From positions 871,001-935,000 of the forward strand of contig CP027241.1 in the NCBI GenBank assembly GCA_002999035.1: a DNA stretch of 64,000 bases. Direction: 5' to 3'. This document shows, in pieces, positions 8,523 through 18,155 of the stretch (position 1 is the first letter of the stretch; each line of letters begins with the position of its first letter). Under the pieces are notes generated by a model. That model did no database searches, was not told where the DNA came from, and saw only the letters and a program-made list of their open reading frames with translations. Source of the DNA: Lachnospiraceae bacterium oral taxon 500. Lineage in GTDB: Bacteria; Bacillota; Clostridia; Lachnospirales; Vallitaleaceae. The translations under genes were made by a program, and so were the position numbers.

Positions 8523-9440
8523 TCAATTTGGTAAAATCTCCATTAAACGCTTCATTTGCCTGATAATCGCTTCCGCCGAAGTTACCCGGCCGGCCGAGTC
8601 CTTGGCCCAGCCATACTCTAAAGTGACATATTCCGGCGTGTTTTTCTGCCACAGCTTTTCAATCCAGATGTAATCTTCCTCTGTCAGTTCCTCATGCACA
8701 TCGATCCGTCCTAATTTCGGGCAGTGACCATCGTTAGACAACCGGATTGCTTTTTGTCTGTCCTCCGGCATCCGCTGATAATACTCGGCAAAGTCAGCAC
8801 TGCCAGATAAATGAATCTCCTTAACCCGATTCATCGGCAGCCGCCGGCAATATTCGTCAAAAGCCATGCCCAAGTGTTCGGCTGAAACCCGGGCATGAGA
8901 CAGGTCAAATAAAAAACCGATTTCCGTTTCTTCCACCAGTCTTTTGATTGTTTCCGGCTGTGCCGCGTAAGACACCGTACTGATTTGGCCAATCTTAGGG
9001 TATTCCGGGCAATAGTCAATGTTTTCAATCAAGACCGGCACCTCTAAGTGTTCTTTTAAATATAAAATATTTTGCTTCATCCGCTCATGTAACTGCCATT
9101 CTTTTTCCGCCTGATCGCCGCTCAGGTCAGCCATATCTTCCGGATAAACCAAACAGTGAAAGGCCACATGCGGGCTGTCATAATAATAAAGCAATTCATT
9201 CATTCTTTGCACGGCTTTGGTCAGATTTCCACCATATTCTTTCGGAATCTCGGCTTTGGTCAAATCCATGCCGATTCGCTCGTACCAGCCGAAACCATGC
9301 AAAAGCAGCGGCCTTTGGGCAAAAGCCGCTTCCAAATCGTTATCCCCAAACGCTCCGGCTTTAATATAATTCAGTTCCGGCAATTCTCCCTGCTTCAGCA
9401 ATTCCAGCAACGCTTTTGAATAATTGCAGCCCCATTTCAT
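8523..9440 (-). CDS. DUF692/MNIO-like TIM-barrel iron enzyme, standalone
   Basis: A 305-residue TIM-barrel protein whose motif order matches the DUF692 (MbnB/TglH/BufB) multinuclear non-heme iron oxidase family. Motifs are LLLHGFGW (His48), AFHCLVY (His95), VLIENID (Glu139), FLFDLSHARVSAEH (Asp179, His182), EIHLSG (His210), NDGH (Asp237, His239) and TLEYG (Glu275). All positions that bind iron in the family appear occupied. Known members modify cysteines of ribosomally made peptides, but no Cys-rich peptide gene or partner protein is visible next to it. Neighbours are yhaM downstream and a repeat array plus tRNA upstream. Xylose-isomerase-like or UvsE-like TIM barrels are the alternatives and fit the motifs less well. 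Confidence 0.65.
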   Translation of the reverse strand: MKWGCNYSKALLELLKQGELPELNYIKAGAFGDNDLEAAFAQRPLLLHGFGWYERIGMDLTKAEIPKEYGGNLTKAVQRMNELLYYYDSPHVAFHCLVYPEDMADLSGDQAEKEWQLHERMKQNILYLKEHLEVPVLIENIDYCPEYPKIGQISTVSYAAQPETIKRLVEETEIGFLFDLSHARVSAEHLGMAFDEYCRRLPMNRVKEIHLSGSADFAEYYQRMPEDRQKAIRLSNDGHCPKLGRIDVHEELTEEDYIWIEKLWQKNTPEYVTLEYGWAKDSAGRVTSAEAIIRQMKRLMEILPN

Positions 9441-9480
9441 AGCCTTCTCCTTTTTTGTTTTTTCTCATGTTTTCATGTCC

Positions 9481-9870
9481 ATGTCGGTTGCCTTGCGGGG
9501 TGCATGCGCCTTTGCATGTGAGGCATACACAGCGTCTGCGGTTTCGATTGTCTTATAAGCTACGGATTTCTCCGCTGCTTCGCTGCTCCCGAAATCCTAC
9601 CGTCATTCGCATTCCGGGCTACCGCCCTTCTTGCTCATGCCGGTTGCCTTGCAGGGTGCATGCGCCTTTGTATGTGAGACATGCACGGCGTCTGCCGTTC
9701 GATTGTCTATAAGCTACGGATTTCTCCGCTGCTTCGCAGCTCCCGAAATCCTACCGGCATTCGCACTCCGGGCTACCGCCCTCCTTGCTCATGCCGGTTG
9801 CCTTGCAGGGTGCATTCGCCTTTGCATGCAAGCATGCATGGTGCGTGCGCTGCGCAAGAGCTTATACGAC
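9481..9870. repeat. Tandem repeat, ~155-bp unit, about 2.5 copies
   Basis: Copies start at 9481, 9637 and 9791 with GTTGCCTTGC(A/G)GGGTGCAT and have periods of 156 and 154 bp. The third copy decays after about 80 bp. The unit includes CATGTGAG(G/A)CAT, TAAGCTACGGATTTCTCCGC and CCGGGCTACCGCCC, all able to form small stem-loops. It fills the gap between the MNIO-like gene and tRNA-Thr. Open frames through it are an effect of the repetition and are not credible genes. Confidence 0.85.
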
Positions 9871-9906
9871 AAAAAAGCCATCCTTTTTTGGGACAGCTTT
9901 TCTTGC

Positions 9907-9979
9907 AGCTTTCAGCCGGACTCGAACCGGCGACCTATGCATTACGAATGCATCGCACTACCAACTGTGCTATGAAAGC
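9907..9979 (-). tRNA. tRNA-Thr (anticodon CGT)
   Basis: On the minus strand the 73-nt sequence folds as a full cloverleaf. Acceptor GCTTTCA pairs with TGAAAGC, the D-stem is GCAC/GTGC, and the anticodon stem ATGCA/TGCAT carries loop TTCGTAA. The T-arm is GCCGG-TTCGAGT-CCGGC. Anticodon CGT reads ACG, so this is threonine. Discriminator base is T, and CCA is not encoded. Confidence 0.95.
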
Positions 9980-10046
9980 AATGAACGTTAATTATTATAA
10001 AGGGTTTGGACTTTTTTGTCAATCCCTTTTTTTATAATTTTGGATG

Positions 10047-10216
10047 CAGTTCAGGCAAGGCTATATTACAGTCCGGACAAGCCATTCGCAATCCACCGAC
10101 ATAACTTTCGTCGAATTACTCATGTATGCGTCAGCAAATAAGTATTAGCAATGGATACCTTTTGAAAGCAAGCTTTCCGCCCTATCCATCGTCAATACCT
10201 ACTTGCCCGAACTGTA
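10047..10216. repeat. Intergenic element with CAGTTCAGGCAAG / CTTGCCCGAACTG inverted ends
   Basis: About 170 bp between tRNA-Thr and prfA, bounded by CAGTTCAGGCAAG and CTTGCCCGAACTGTAA, which are inverted copies of each other. The interior has small palindromes and no plausible ORF. Similar end pairs bound 11357-11494 and 40158-40283. Confidence 0.55.
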
Positions 10217-10265
10217 ACCAAGCTGTATTCCGGTGCCGCGAGACCGCGTCGGTCTCTATGGGCTC

Positions 10266-11339
10266 TTATTCCTTTTCCATACTGTTGAGCCGCTCGGTTT
10301 GATCGGCGGTAGTCAAGGCATTGATCATTTCCTCCAAATCGCCGTCCAAAAAGTCATTTAACCGGTACAGCGTCATTTTAATCCGATGGTCGGTTACCCG
10401 CCCCTGCGGAAAGTTATAGGTTCTGATTTTTTCCGAACGATCGCCGGTTCCGACCTGATTGCGACGGTTCTGCGCCAGTTCCTTTTCCTTTTTCTCCAGT
10501 TCCATATCATAGAGCCGGGCACGCAGCACTTTCATGGCCTTATCCTTATTTTTCAGCTGTGACTTCTCGTCCTGCATCGACACGACAATACCGGTGGGAA
10601 TATGCGTCAGCCGCACCGCGGAATCGGTCGTATTGACCGACTGGCCGCCATTGCCGGACGAACGAAAAACATCAACCCGGACATCATTCATATCCAAATC
10701 AATCTCAACGTCATCCGCTTCCGGCAGCACCGCTACCGTAACCGTGGAGGTGTGAATCCGGCCGCCCGACTCCGTTACCGGCACGCGCTGCACCCGGTGT
10801 ACGCCGCTTTCGTATTTCAGCTTGGAATAAGCGCCCTTGCCGTTGACCATAAAAATAACTTCCTTAATTCCGCCGACGCCAATCTCATTTAAACTGACCA
10901 CTTCGGTTTTCCAACGATGCCGCTCGGCAAAGCGAGTGAACATCCGGTACAAATCCCCCGCGAACAACGCCGCTTCATCGCCGCCTGCACCGCCTCTGAT
11001 TTCAATAAACACATTTTTATCGTCATTCGGGTCTTTGGGAATCAGCAAAATCTTGATTTCCTCCTCCAAAGCTGCCGTGCTCTCCTTGGCCTCCGCCAAT
11101 TCCTCCTTCGCCAGCTCTTTCATCTCGGCGTCACTGCTCTCCTCCAATATCTCTAAGGATTCCCGAATCGTCTCTTTCGCCTTTTTATAGTCACGGTACT
11201 TTTCAATAATCGGCGTCAGGTCGTTGTGCTCTTTCATCAGCTTCTGCCATTCCTCCTGATTGGCAATCACTGCCGGGTCACTGACGAGCCTGCCGACTTC
11301 CTCATAGCGTTTCTCTGTTACTTCCAAATTTTCAAACAT
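10266..11339 (-). CDS. prfA: Peptide chain release factor 1
   Basis: A 357-residue class I release factor that recognises UAA and UAG. The GGQ motif ([17 protein letters not shown], about 226-242) enters the peptidyl-transferase centre. The stop-codon reading motif is PVT, the PxT form of RF1 rather than the SPF of RF2, in [16 protein letters not shown]. Length and the long N-terminal helical domain are normal. The release-factor methyltransferase gene prmC lies next to it, upstream on the same strand; that methylase modifies the GGQ glutamine. Confidence 0.97.
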   Translation of the reverse strand: MFENLEVTEKRYEEVGRLVSDPAVIANQEEWQKLMKEHNDLTPIIEKYRDYKKAKETIRESLEILEESSDAEMKELAKEELAEAKESTAALEEEIKILLIPKDPNDDKNVFIEIRGGAGGDEAALFAGDLYRMFTRFAERHRWKTEVVSLNEIGVGGIKEVIFMVNGKGAYSKLKYESGVHRVQRVPVTESGGRIHTSTVTVAVLPEADDVEIDLDMNDVRVDVFRSSGNGGQSVNTTDSAVRLTHIPTGIVVSMQDEKSQLKNKDKAMKVLRARLYDMELEKKEKELAQNRRNQVGTGDRSEKIRTYNFPQGRVTDHRIKMTLYRLNDFLDGDLEEMINALTTADQTERLNSMEKE

Positions 11340-11356
11340 TTTTTTCCTCTTTCTAC

Positions 11357-11494
11357 TTGGTTATAGTTCCAGCAAAATCAATACTTGATATGACCGAAAA
11401 CTGCTCTCATGAGAAATAGCAAATATATTTGCTTAACACCCAATCTCGTAATGCATTAAAAACAAATTACAAACCGCTTGCCTAAACTATAACT
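11357..11494. repeat. Intergenic element with GTTATAGTT / AACTATAAC inverted ends
   Basis: The space between prfA and prmC begins GGTTATAGTTCCAGCAA and ends CTTGCCTAAACTATAACTT, an imperfect inverted pair of about 17 bp. The right end reaches into the last codons of prmC. The layout matches the CAGGCAAG-end family seen at 10047 and 40158. Confidence 0.45.
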
Positions 11495-12464
11495 TAACTT
11501 CTGTTCTTGGCGCAGTCGCCGTAATGATTCGTTCCCGGCCGGTTAAATCCGGCAAAATTCCGATTTCCTGCCAGCCATTTACTCGCAAAAGCTGTGCCAC
11601 CGCCGTCCCCTGCCCACAGCCAATTTCCAAAAGAAGCCTGCCGCCGCGGGCTTTTTCCTGAACCAACGCGCTGCCCGGCTCTACTGATTTCGCTTCGTTT
11701 TCTTCCGTCGCAGCCTGTTTTTTTTCGATTAAATCTGCCGGCACCCGGCAATATGCGGCTGAGCCTCTTCTGAGATAGGACGCCGCCCGTCCGGCAATCT
11801 GCCGGTAAAAATCCAGTCCATCGGCACCGCCGTCCAGTGCCAGTTCCGGGTCATAGTTCCTCACTTCCGCTTCCAAATCTTTCATTTCCGCCGCCGCAAT
11901 ATAGGGCGGATTGCTGACAATAAAATCAAACTTTTCCGCCGATAAACCGGCAAACAAATCGCTTTGCAGCCACTTAATCCGGCTGTTTAAGCCGTGCCGC
12001 TCGCCATTTTTACGCGCCTGTGCCAACGCCTTTTCCGAAATATCTACCGCTGTCACTTCCGCCGCCGGATTTTCCGCCGCCAAAACAATCGCAATGCAGC
12101 CGCTGCCGGTACACAAATCCAGCACTTTGGGCTGCGCCAGCCCGGCCATTTCCTTTAAAGCCAGTTCCGCCAAAAGCTCCGTTTCCGGCCGGGGGGTCAA
12201 CACATCCGGGCTAACGGCTATTTCATAGCCGTAAAAGTTTTGGCTGCCGGTAATTTCCTGTAACGGTACCCCGGCCATTCTCCGCTCCAGCAAAACATGA
12301 TAACTCGCCACATCCGCCGCCGAAACTTCCGCCTTGCCGGATAAAAGGTAATCCTGCAAGCGCCAGTCTTTTAGAAATAAAAGCAATTCCTTCGCATCAT
12401 TTTCTGCTTTCCCGGTAGCGGCTAATTCCTGCTTCGCCTTATTTAATAACTCATGATAATTCAT
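11487..12464 (-). CDS. prmC: Release factor glutamine methyltransferase PrmC with an internal insertion
   Basis: A SAM-dependent enzyme that methylates the glutamine of the GGQ motif in release factors. The 325 residues show an N-terminal helical domain, TPRPETELLAELAL, SAM motif VLDLCTGSGCIAIVLA and the active-site FIVSNPPYI. Usual length is near 280. The extra part is a charged stretch of about 40 residues (roughly 236-275, including IEKKQAATEENEAKS) between LRRG and LLLEIGCGQG. It looks like a surface loop insertion. The gene lies next to prfA as in most bacteria. Confidence 0.93.
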   Translation of the reverse strand: MNYHELLNKAKQELAATGKAENDAKELLLFLKDWRLQDYLLSGKAEVSAADVASYHVLLERRMAGVPLQEITGSQNFYGYEIAVSPDVLTPRPETELLAELALKEMAGLAQPKVLDLCTGSGCIAIVLAAENPAAEVTAVDISEKALAQARKNGERHGLNSRIKWLQSDLFAGLSAEKFDFIVSNPPYIAAAEMKDLEAEVRNYDPELALDGGADGLDFYRQIAGRAASYLRRGSAAYCRVPADLIEKKQAATEENEAKSVEPGSALVQEKARGGRLLLEIGCGQGTAVAQLLRVNGWQEIGILPDLTGRERIITATAPRTEVKL

Positions 12465-12643
12465 CTTAAACGATTCCTGCTTGCCGAATGATTAACTCAA
12501 CTTTCCCCTGATTGAACTCCTGCACACTTCTGCCCCGGAGGCACAGCCTGCATGAACCCCGCTTTTGGCACTTTTCTTGCCTGTTCCGCATAAGATTTTC
12601 ATGAGAGATTTCTCAGGCTGATTTCTCCTTATTTTTATCCCTT

Positions 12644-13744
12644 TCACGGCAACATGGTCTCCATCTGCCTTAGTACCTTTCGCTCGTTTTCTAATTCCCT
12701 TCCCCGGCGCAGAAGCTCTTCTTTTTCTTCCGTCAGCCTTTCTTTCAGCCGATCCCGGCCGCCGGCGCTGGCATAATAATCCGAATCCTGCAAAAACAAA
12801 TCAATCAATTCTTCTTCCTTTTCCGGCAGCATGGCCGCCATTTCCCGGGCAATATCCAGCGCCGTCAGCCGCTGCTGTTTTTCCAAATCTTCATAACGCT
12901 GTCTTTGGTGTTTTTCTTTGGTAAATATTTCATACCGCAGCCGTAAGCCTTCGGAGCTGTTAATTTCAAACTTTTTATATTCATAGTCCAGCAGCCGCCG
13001 GTACCGAACATATTTCAGCTTAACCTTATTCATCAGCTTAACTGCTCTTTGCTGCATTTTCCCGTTTTTCTCTAGCGCACTGCGAAAATAGCGGCGAAAA
13101 ACCGCCGCCCATATTCCGAAAAAACCGATGCTCAAAATCAGCACCACCGCCGGCACAAAAATATTCTGACGTTTGGATAACAGAAAAAGAAAAATCGTTC
13201 CCAAAATTGCCGCCGCTACCGCTGCATAAAGGACAATACCGGTAAGCAAAAGCCCAATCCGGCTGCGTTTGAATTCATATTCCAGACTTGACCGCTCTCC
13301 CTCTAAATAGCTCAAATCTTTTTGTACCTTTTGAAACTCCAGTTCATTTTCCTCAATAATTTTCAAGACTCTGGGCAAATCTTCATCAAAGGTCAAATCA
13401 GAAATCTGATTCAAATATTCCCGCATTTCCTCATGATGATCCTTGGCCTCCTGCTTTTGGCCGCGCAAAGCCGAATATTGTTTGGCCATTTGCACTAAGA
13501 CATTCCGGCGCCGTTCCGGAAAGCGGGCAAATCGGTCCGTCAGCTGCAGCCTTTTTTCATTGCGCGCTGCTCTGGGCAAATGTTCAGCCAACGCCGCGTC
13601 ATTTTCCGCCTGCCAGCCCGCCAGCTTCGCGGCCGGATTATCGCTTTCTCTTAATTCCTTAGTGTCATAGCCTCCGATATAGGTTACTTCATACGGCGTC
13701 CAATAGGAACGCAGTTTTTCTTTAATTTTAGCAAAAATTCCCAT
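12644..13744 (-). CDS. Coiled-coil membrane protein of unknown function
   Basis: A 366-residue protein not recognised as a named family. The N-terminal half is charged and helical, including EMREYLNQISDLTFDEDLPR. Two transmembrane helices follow (about 163-187, ending GTIFLFLL, and 194-214, VPAVVLILSIGFFGIWAAVF). A second long, highly charged coiled-coil region rich in Lys, Arg and Glu (about 225-366) completes it. No signal peptide is seen; both coiled coils are probably cytoplasmic with a short hairpin in the membrane. It could organise or tether proteins at the membrane, but nothing in the neighbourhood fixes the role. Confidence 0.6.
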   Translation of the reverse strand: MGIFAKIKEKLRSYWTPYEVTYIGGYDTKELRESDNPAAKLAGWQAENDAALAEHLPRAARNEKRLQLTDRFARFPERRRNVLVQMAKQYSALRGQKQEAKDHHEEMREYLNQISDLTFDEDLPRVLKIIEENELEFQKVQKDLSYLEGERSSLEYEFKRSRIGLLLTGIVLYAAVAAAILGTIFLFLLSKRQNIFVPAVVLILSIGFFGIWAAVFRRYFRSALEKNGKMQQRAVKLMNKVKLKYVRYRRLLDYEYKKFEINSSEGLRLRYEIFTKEKHQRQRYEDLEKQQRLTALDIAREMAAMLPEKEEELIDLFLQDSDYYASAGGRDRLKERLTEEKEELLRRGRELENERKVLRQMETMLP

Positions 13745-14064
13745 TTCCGCCCTTTCTGTTTATCATGGCTACATACAACAATACCATCTGATTGCGTCAG
13801 TCAAACCGCTGCTCCCGCCGAAAGACTTCTTTGTTGAGTTCCTGATTCATTATAAATTCTTTTTTGATATCTGTCAATTTATATCGCGATGTTTCTTCAT
13901 TTTTCATTGAAATTCTGTTTTCCCTTTCTATATCCCCATCAAATTAAAAAAATATTATCCATTTTCCCTTGACAGTATATAATAAGAGTATTAGCTGCAT
14001 CAAGCGTTCAGTCTTTGTACAGTCAATCGCTGAATTAACTCTATCTGCTAAGGATGTATTCCAT
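13745..14064. other. Intergenic gap without recognised gene
   Basis: About 320 bp between the coiled-coil protein and the toxin-antitoxin promoter. It is AT-rich, with a TTGACA followed closely by TATAATAAG near 13970, too close together to be a normal promoter. No credible ORF, tRNA or repeat is seen. Confidence 0.5.
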
Positions 14065-14099
14065 AAGAAGAAGTAAAGATTTTTTCTTTACTTCTTCTT
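14065..14099. terminator. Perfect 15-bp hairpin (AAGAAGAAGTAAAGA arms)
   Basis: AAGAAGAAGTAAAGA at 14065-14079 and its exact complement TCTTTACTTCTTCTT at 14085-14099 enclose a short T-rich loop, with T/A-rich flank after it. It looks like an intrinsic terminator, though no gene obviously needs one on the + strand. It overlaps the probable -35 of the relB promoter, so it may instead isolate or regulate that operon. Confidence 0.5.
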
Positions 14100-14115
14100 T
14101 ATTTTATGATATAGT
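14087..14115 (+). promoter_or_regulatory. Probable sigma-A promoter of the toxin-antitoxin operon
   Basis: TTTACT at 14087-14092 and TATAGT at 14110-14115 are separated by 17 bp, and relB starts 89 bp downstream. The -35 lies inside the second arm of the hairpin at 14065-14099. Confidence 0.45.
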
Positions 14116-14203
14116 AAAAACAGAAACTATAATCTAAAAAATATTTCAAACCAAATACCGAGTGCTCAAAGCCTCACCCGATAGCATAGGAGGAACTTTT
14201 ATT

Positions 14204-14470
14204 ATGGCTCAAACCGTAAATGTTAATTTCAAATTAGACGCTGATGTAAAAAAAAGCATGGAAGCCGTCTGTTCAGAATTAGGTCTTTCTATGAGTGCCG
14301 CTTTTACCGTATTTGCTAAAAAAGTCAGCCGGGAAAAACGAATTCCATTTGAGCTTTCCGCTGATCCGTTTTACTCGGAAAGCAATATTCGCTATTTAGA
14401 GGGTATAATGCATGACATAAAAGCAGGGAAAGCCCACTTTGCTGAGCATGATCTGATTGAGGTGGACTAA
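14204..14470 (+). CDS. RelB/DinJ-family antitoxin
   Basis: ATG at 14204 is preceded by AGGAGGAAC; the frame opens a little further upstream without a site. The 88 residues begin MAQTVNVNFKLDADVKKSME, the ribbon-helix-helix DNA-binding start typical of RelB/DinJ, followed by SELGLSMSAAFTVFAKKV. The C-terminal part should wrap the toxin. It binds its own operator and neutralises the partner. The stop overlaps the toxin start (TAATG), so translation is coupled. Confidence 0.9.
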   Translation: MAQTVNVNFKLDADVKKSMEAVCSELGLSMSAAFTVFAKKVSREKRIPFELSADPFYSESNIRYLEGIMHDIKAGKAHFAEHDLIEVD

Positions 14471-14727
14471 TGAAACTTTTATGGGAAGATAGAGCATGGG
14501 AGGACTATTTATACTGGCAAGACCAAGATAAAAAAACGCTAAAAAAAATAAACGCATTAATAAAGGATATCCAAAGAAACACTTTTAACGGAATTGGAAA
14601 ACCAGAACCATTGAAAGAAAATTTAAATAGCTTGTGGAGCAGACGAATTGATGAAACAAATCGGATTGTTTACTATGAACAAAACGGAATTATTTTCATT
14701 GTTTCCTGCCGCGGACATTACGACTAA
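14470..14727 (+). CDS. Txe/YoeB-family ribosome-dependent mRNase toxin
   Basis: An 85-residue protein with the full YoeB pattern: MKLLWEDRAWEDYLYWQ, KKINALIKDIQRN, GKPEPLKENL, SRRIDETNRIVYY and the C-terminal SCRGHYD. The catalytic Glu, Arg and C-terminal His-Tyr positions of YoeB are present. YoeB binds the ribosome and cuts mRNA in the A site. It is paired here with a RelB/DinJ antitoxin rather than YefM. The pair is followed by a long hairpin, so it forms a self-contained unit. Confidence 0.92.
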   Translation: MKLLWEDRAWEDYLYWQDQDKKTLKKINALIKDIQRNTFNGIGKPEPLKENLNSLWSRRIDETNRIVYYEQNGIIFIVSCRGHYD

Positions 14728-14738
14728 ATCCCCTAAGA

Positions 14739-14822
14739 AAAAGGGCTGTTGCAAAATAAAGCTTTTACACAAGATACCTTGATAAATCTTGTGTAAAAAT
14801 CTTAAAATGCAACAGCCCTTTT
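14739..14822. repeat. Hairpin with AAGGGCTGTTGCA ends after the toxin gene
   Basis: An imperfect palindrome of about 84 bp, with arms AAAGGGCTGTTGCA.../...TGCAACAGCCCTTT and inner arms TTTTACACAAGAT / ATCTTGTGTAAAA. A T-run follows, so it can work as terminator for the toxin operon and also for pyrG reading toward it. Its ends match the elements at 2130-2280 and 51337-51443. Confidence 0.75.
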
Positions 14823-14877
14823 AAATTCATCTTCTTTTACCGCCGCAGGCCTTCTGCCAAAATCACGGCAACGATTG

Positions 14878-16554
<1,677 letters not shown>

Positions 16555-16682
16555 TCAAGCGACTTTTTTCCTTTTCGCCGTTTCGGCTCTCCACGTACTT
16601 TTGCCGCTCCGCCATTGCCCATCTGAAAAACTAAAAAACACGGGCTTTGCAAACAAAATCTATCGCCGCTTCCCTTTCGCTA

Positions 16683-18077
16683 TTATTTTAAAAGCTTGAC
16701 GCTTTCCGCTGCCGCCCGCTCCAAGACTTGATCCTGTTGACTCAGCTTAGCCCTAAGCGCCGTGTTCAGCGCATTCTGTGTGCTAAAATCTATAACCGGA
16801 TATTCGCCAAGACCGCTTGCCTTTTGGAACGCCAGTACCGCCGGCAAAGTATTGGCTTCATATTTGTTGTCTGGCGTTTCCTGGAAATAACCTAAATAGC
16901 GGAGGATGTCTTCGGCCTTTTTGATTGCCTCATTTTCATCGCCGATAAAGAAGCGCCGGTCGGAAATAATATAATCCGGTGTTTCCGCCAAAATATCGGG
17001 AGCAATTCCCACCTTCTGCACCGGCGTGCCTTTCGGTGTAAAAAAGTCCTTAAAGGTCAGCTTAAAGCTGTACTGGCCGCCATTGATATTCAGAACTTCC
17101 TGCGCTACGCCCTTACCGTAAGTCCTTTCGCCTATCAATAGACCAATACCGGAATCCTTTAACGCGCCGGCCAATATTTCAGAAGCCGAAGCCGTGTTTT
17201 TATTGACAAGCACAATGATTTTCCGGTACGGTGCCTGGGTTAGCTCCGAGTAATAAATTTCCTCTTCCCCCTGATTATCGCGAAAACTGACAATCCTTCC
17301 TTTCGGCACAAGCATTTGTGCAATTTCAATGGCCGAATGAACATAGCCGCCGCCATTGTCACGCAAATCCAGTACCATTACCTTGGCTGCTTTATTTTCG
17401 GCTTTATCCATAATCGCCTTTAGTTCTGCGGCCGTATCCGAGCCAAAGCTGGTCAGCGCCACATACAGCACCGCCTGCGGATTCATATCGGCCGGCAAAG
17501 TCAGCGCCAGGCGATTCCAGGCGATCTGCTCAGCTGTCAGCAGCTGCAGCGTCCGTCTTTCCAGCCGAAAACTCAGTGTTTGCCGGCCGCGCTTAACTTC
17601 CAGCAGCACATAGGTCCCTTTTTCACCCAGAATCTTATTGGCAACTTCCTCCGTGGTAGTCATGTCGGCAAAACTCACGCCATCGGCTCCCAGCAAAATA
17701 TCCCCCGGCAAAACGCCGCCTTCTTCGGCGCTGCCGCCGGCAATCAGCTTGGTTACCACAAAGATATTATTTTCCCGGCGAAACTGAATGCCAATCCCCT
17801 CGAACTTTTTATCAATGCTGCGTTCAAACTCCCGAGCCTGCTCCTGAGTAAAAAATTCCGAGTATTCATCAAGGCTTTGAAACATTCCCTTCATCGCCGC
17901 TTCAAACAGTTCCTGCCGGCTGATATTACCGGTGTAGTCCTGCTCAATCCGCTCCATCACTTGTTCAAAGATCCGAGCGTACTCCGCACTGTCGGCCGCA
18001 GCCGGCAGCATACTACTCCAAATCAGCGTCAATACAATCGCTCCGGCTAAAACTTTTTTTAGAATCCTTTTTTTCAT
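16683..18077 (-). CDS. C-terminal processing peptidase, S41 family (CtpA-like)
   Basis: ATG at 18077 is chosen because of GGAGAGGACAAAAG before it. The 464 residues have a signal peptide or N-terminal anchor (ILKKVLAGAIVLTLIW), a PDZ domain (about 85-165) and the S41 protease core. The core shows LDLRDNGGGYVH, the catalytic Ser in NKNTASASEILAGAL and the catalytic Lys in GERTYGKGVAQ. A C-terminal peptidoglycan-binding-like domain (about 395-455, LPAVLAFQKASGLG) follows. It acts outside the membrane on secreted or wall proteins. Confidence 0.9.
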   Translation of the reverse strand: MKKRILKKVLAGAIVLTLIWSSMLPAAADSAEYARIFEQVMERIEQDYTGNISRQELFEAAMKGMFQSLDEYSEFFTQEQAREFERSIDKKFEGIGIQFRRENNIFVVTKLIAGGSAEEGGVLPGDILLGADGVSFADMTTTEEVANKILGEKGTYVLLEVKRGRQTLSFRLERRTLQLLTAEQIAWNRLALTLPADMNPQAVLYVALTSFGSDTAAELKAIMDKAENKAAKVMVLDLRDNGGGYVHSAIEIAQMLVPKGRIVSFRDNQGEEEIYYSELTQAPYRKIIVLVNKNTASASEILAGALKDSGIGLLIGERTYGKGVAQEVLNINGGQYSFKLTFKDFFTPKGTPVQKVGIAPDILAETPDYIISDRRFFIGDENEAIKKAEDILRYLGYFQETPDNKYEANTLPAVLAFQKASGLGEYPVIDFSTQNALNTALRAKLSQQDQVLERAAAESVKLLK

Positions 18078-18155
18078 CTTTTGTCCTCTCCGTTTTTGCA
18101 TAATTCAACTTTTTTATAATAGTTTTTATCATCTTACTATAAGCCCTCCAGTTTT

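Noticed and set aside
8523-9440. UV damage endonuclease UvsE
   Set aside because: It is a TIM barrel of similar length, but the motif order HGFGW, ENID, FDLSHARVSAEH, EIHLSG and NDGH fits DUF692 better.
9481-9870. CRISPR-like array
   Set aside because: Units are about 155 bp and directly adjoin; there are no short repeats with unique spacers and no cas genes.
9455-10037. Open frames in the repeat region near tRNA-Thr
   Set aside because: They run through tandem repeats and the tRNA, lack ribosome sites and have repeat-derived Cys/Arg-rich peptides.
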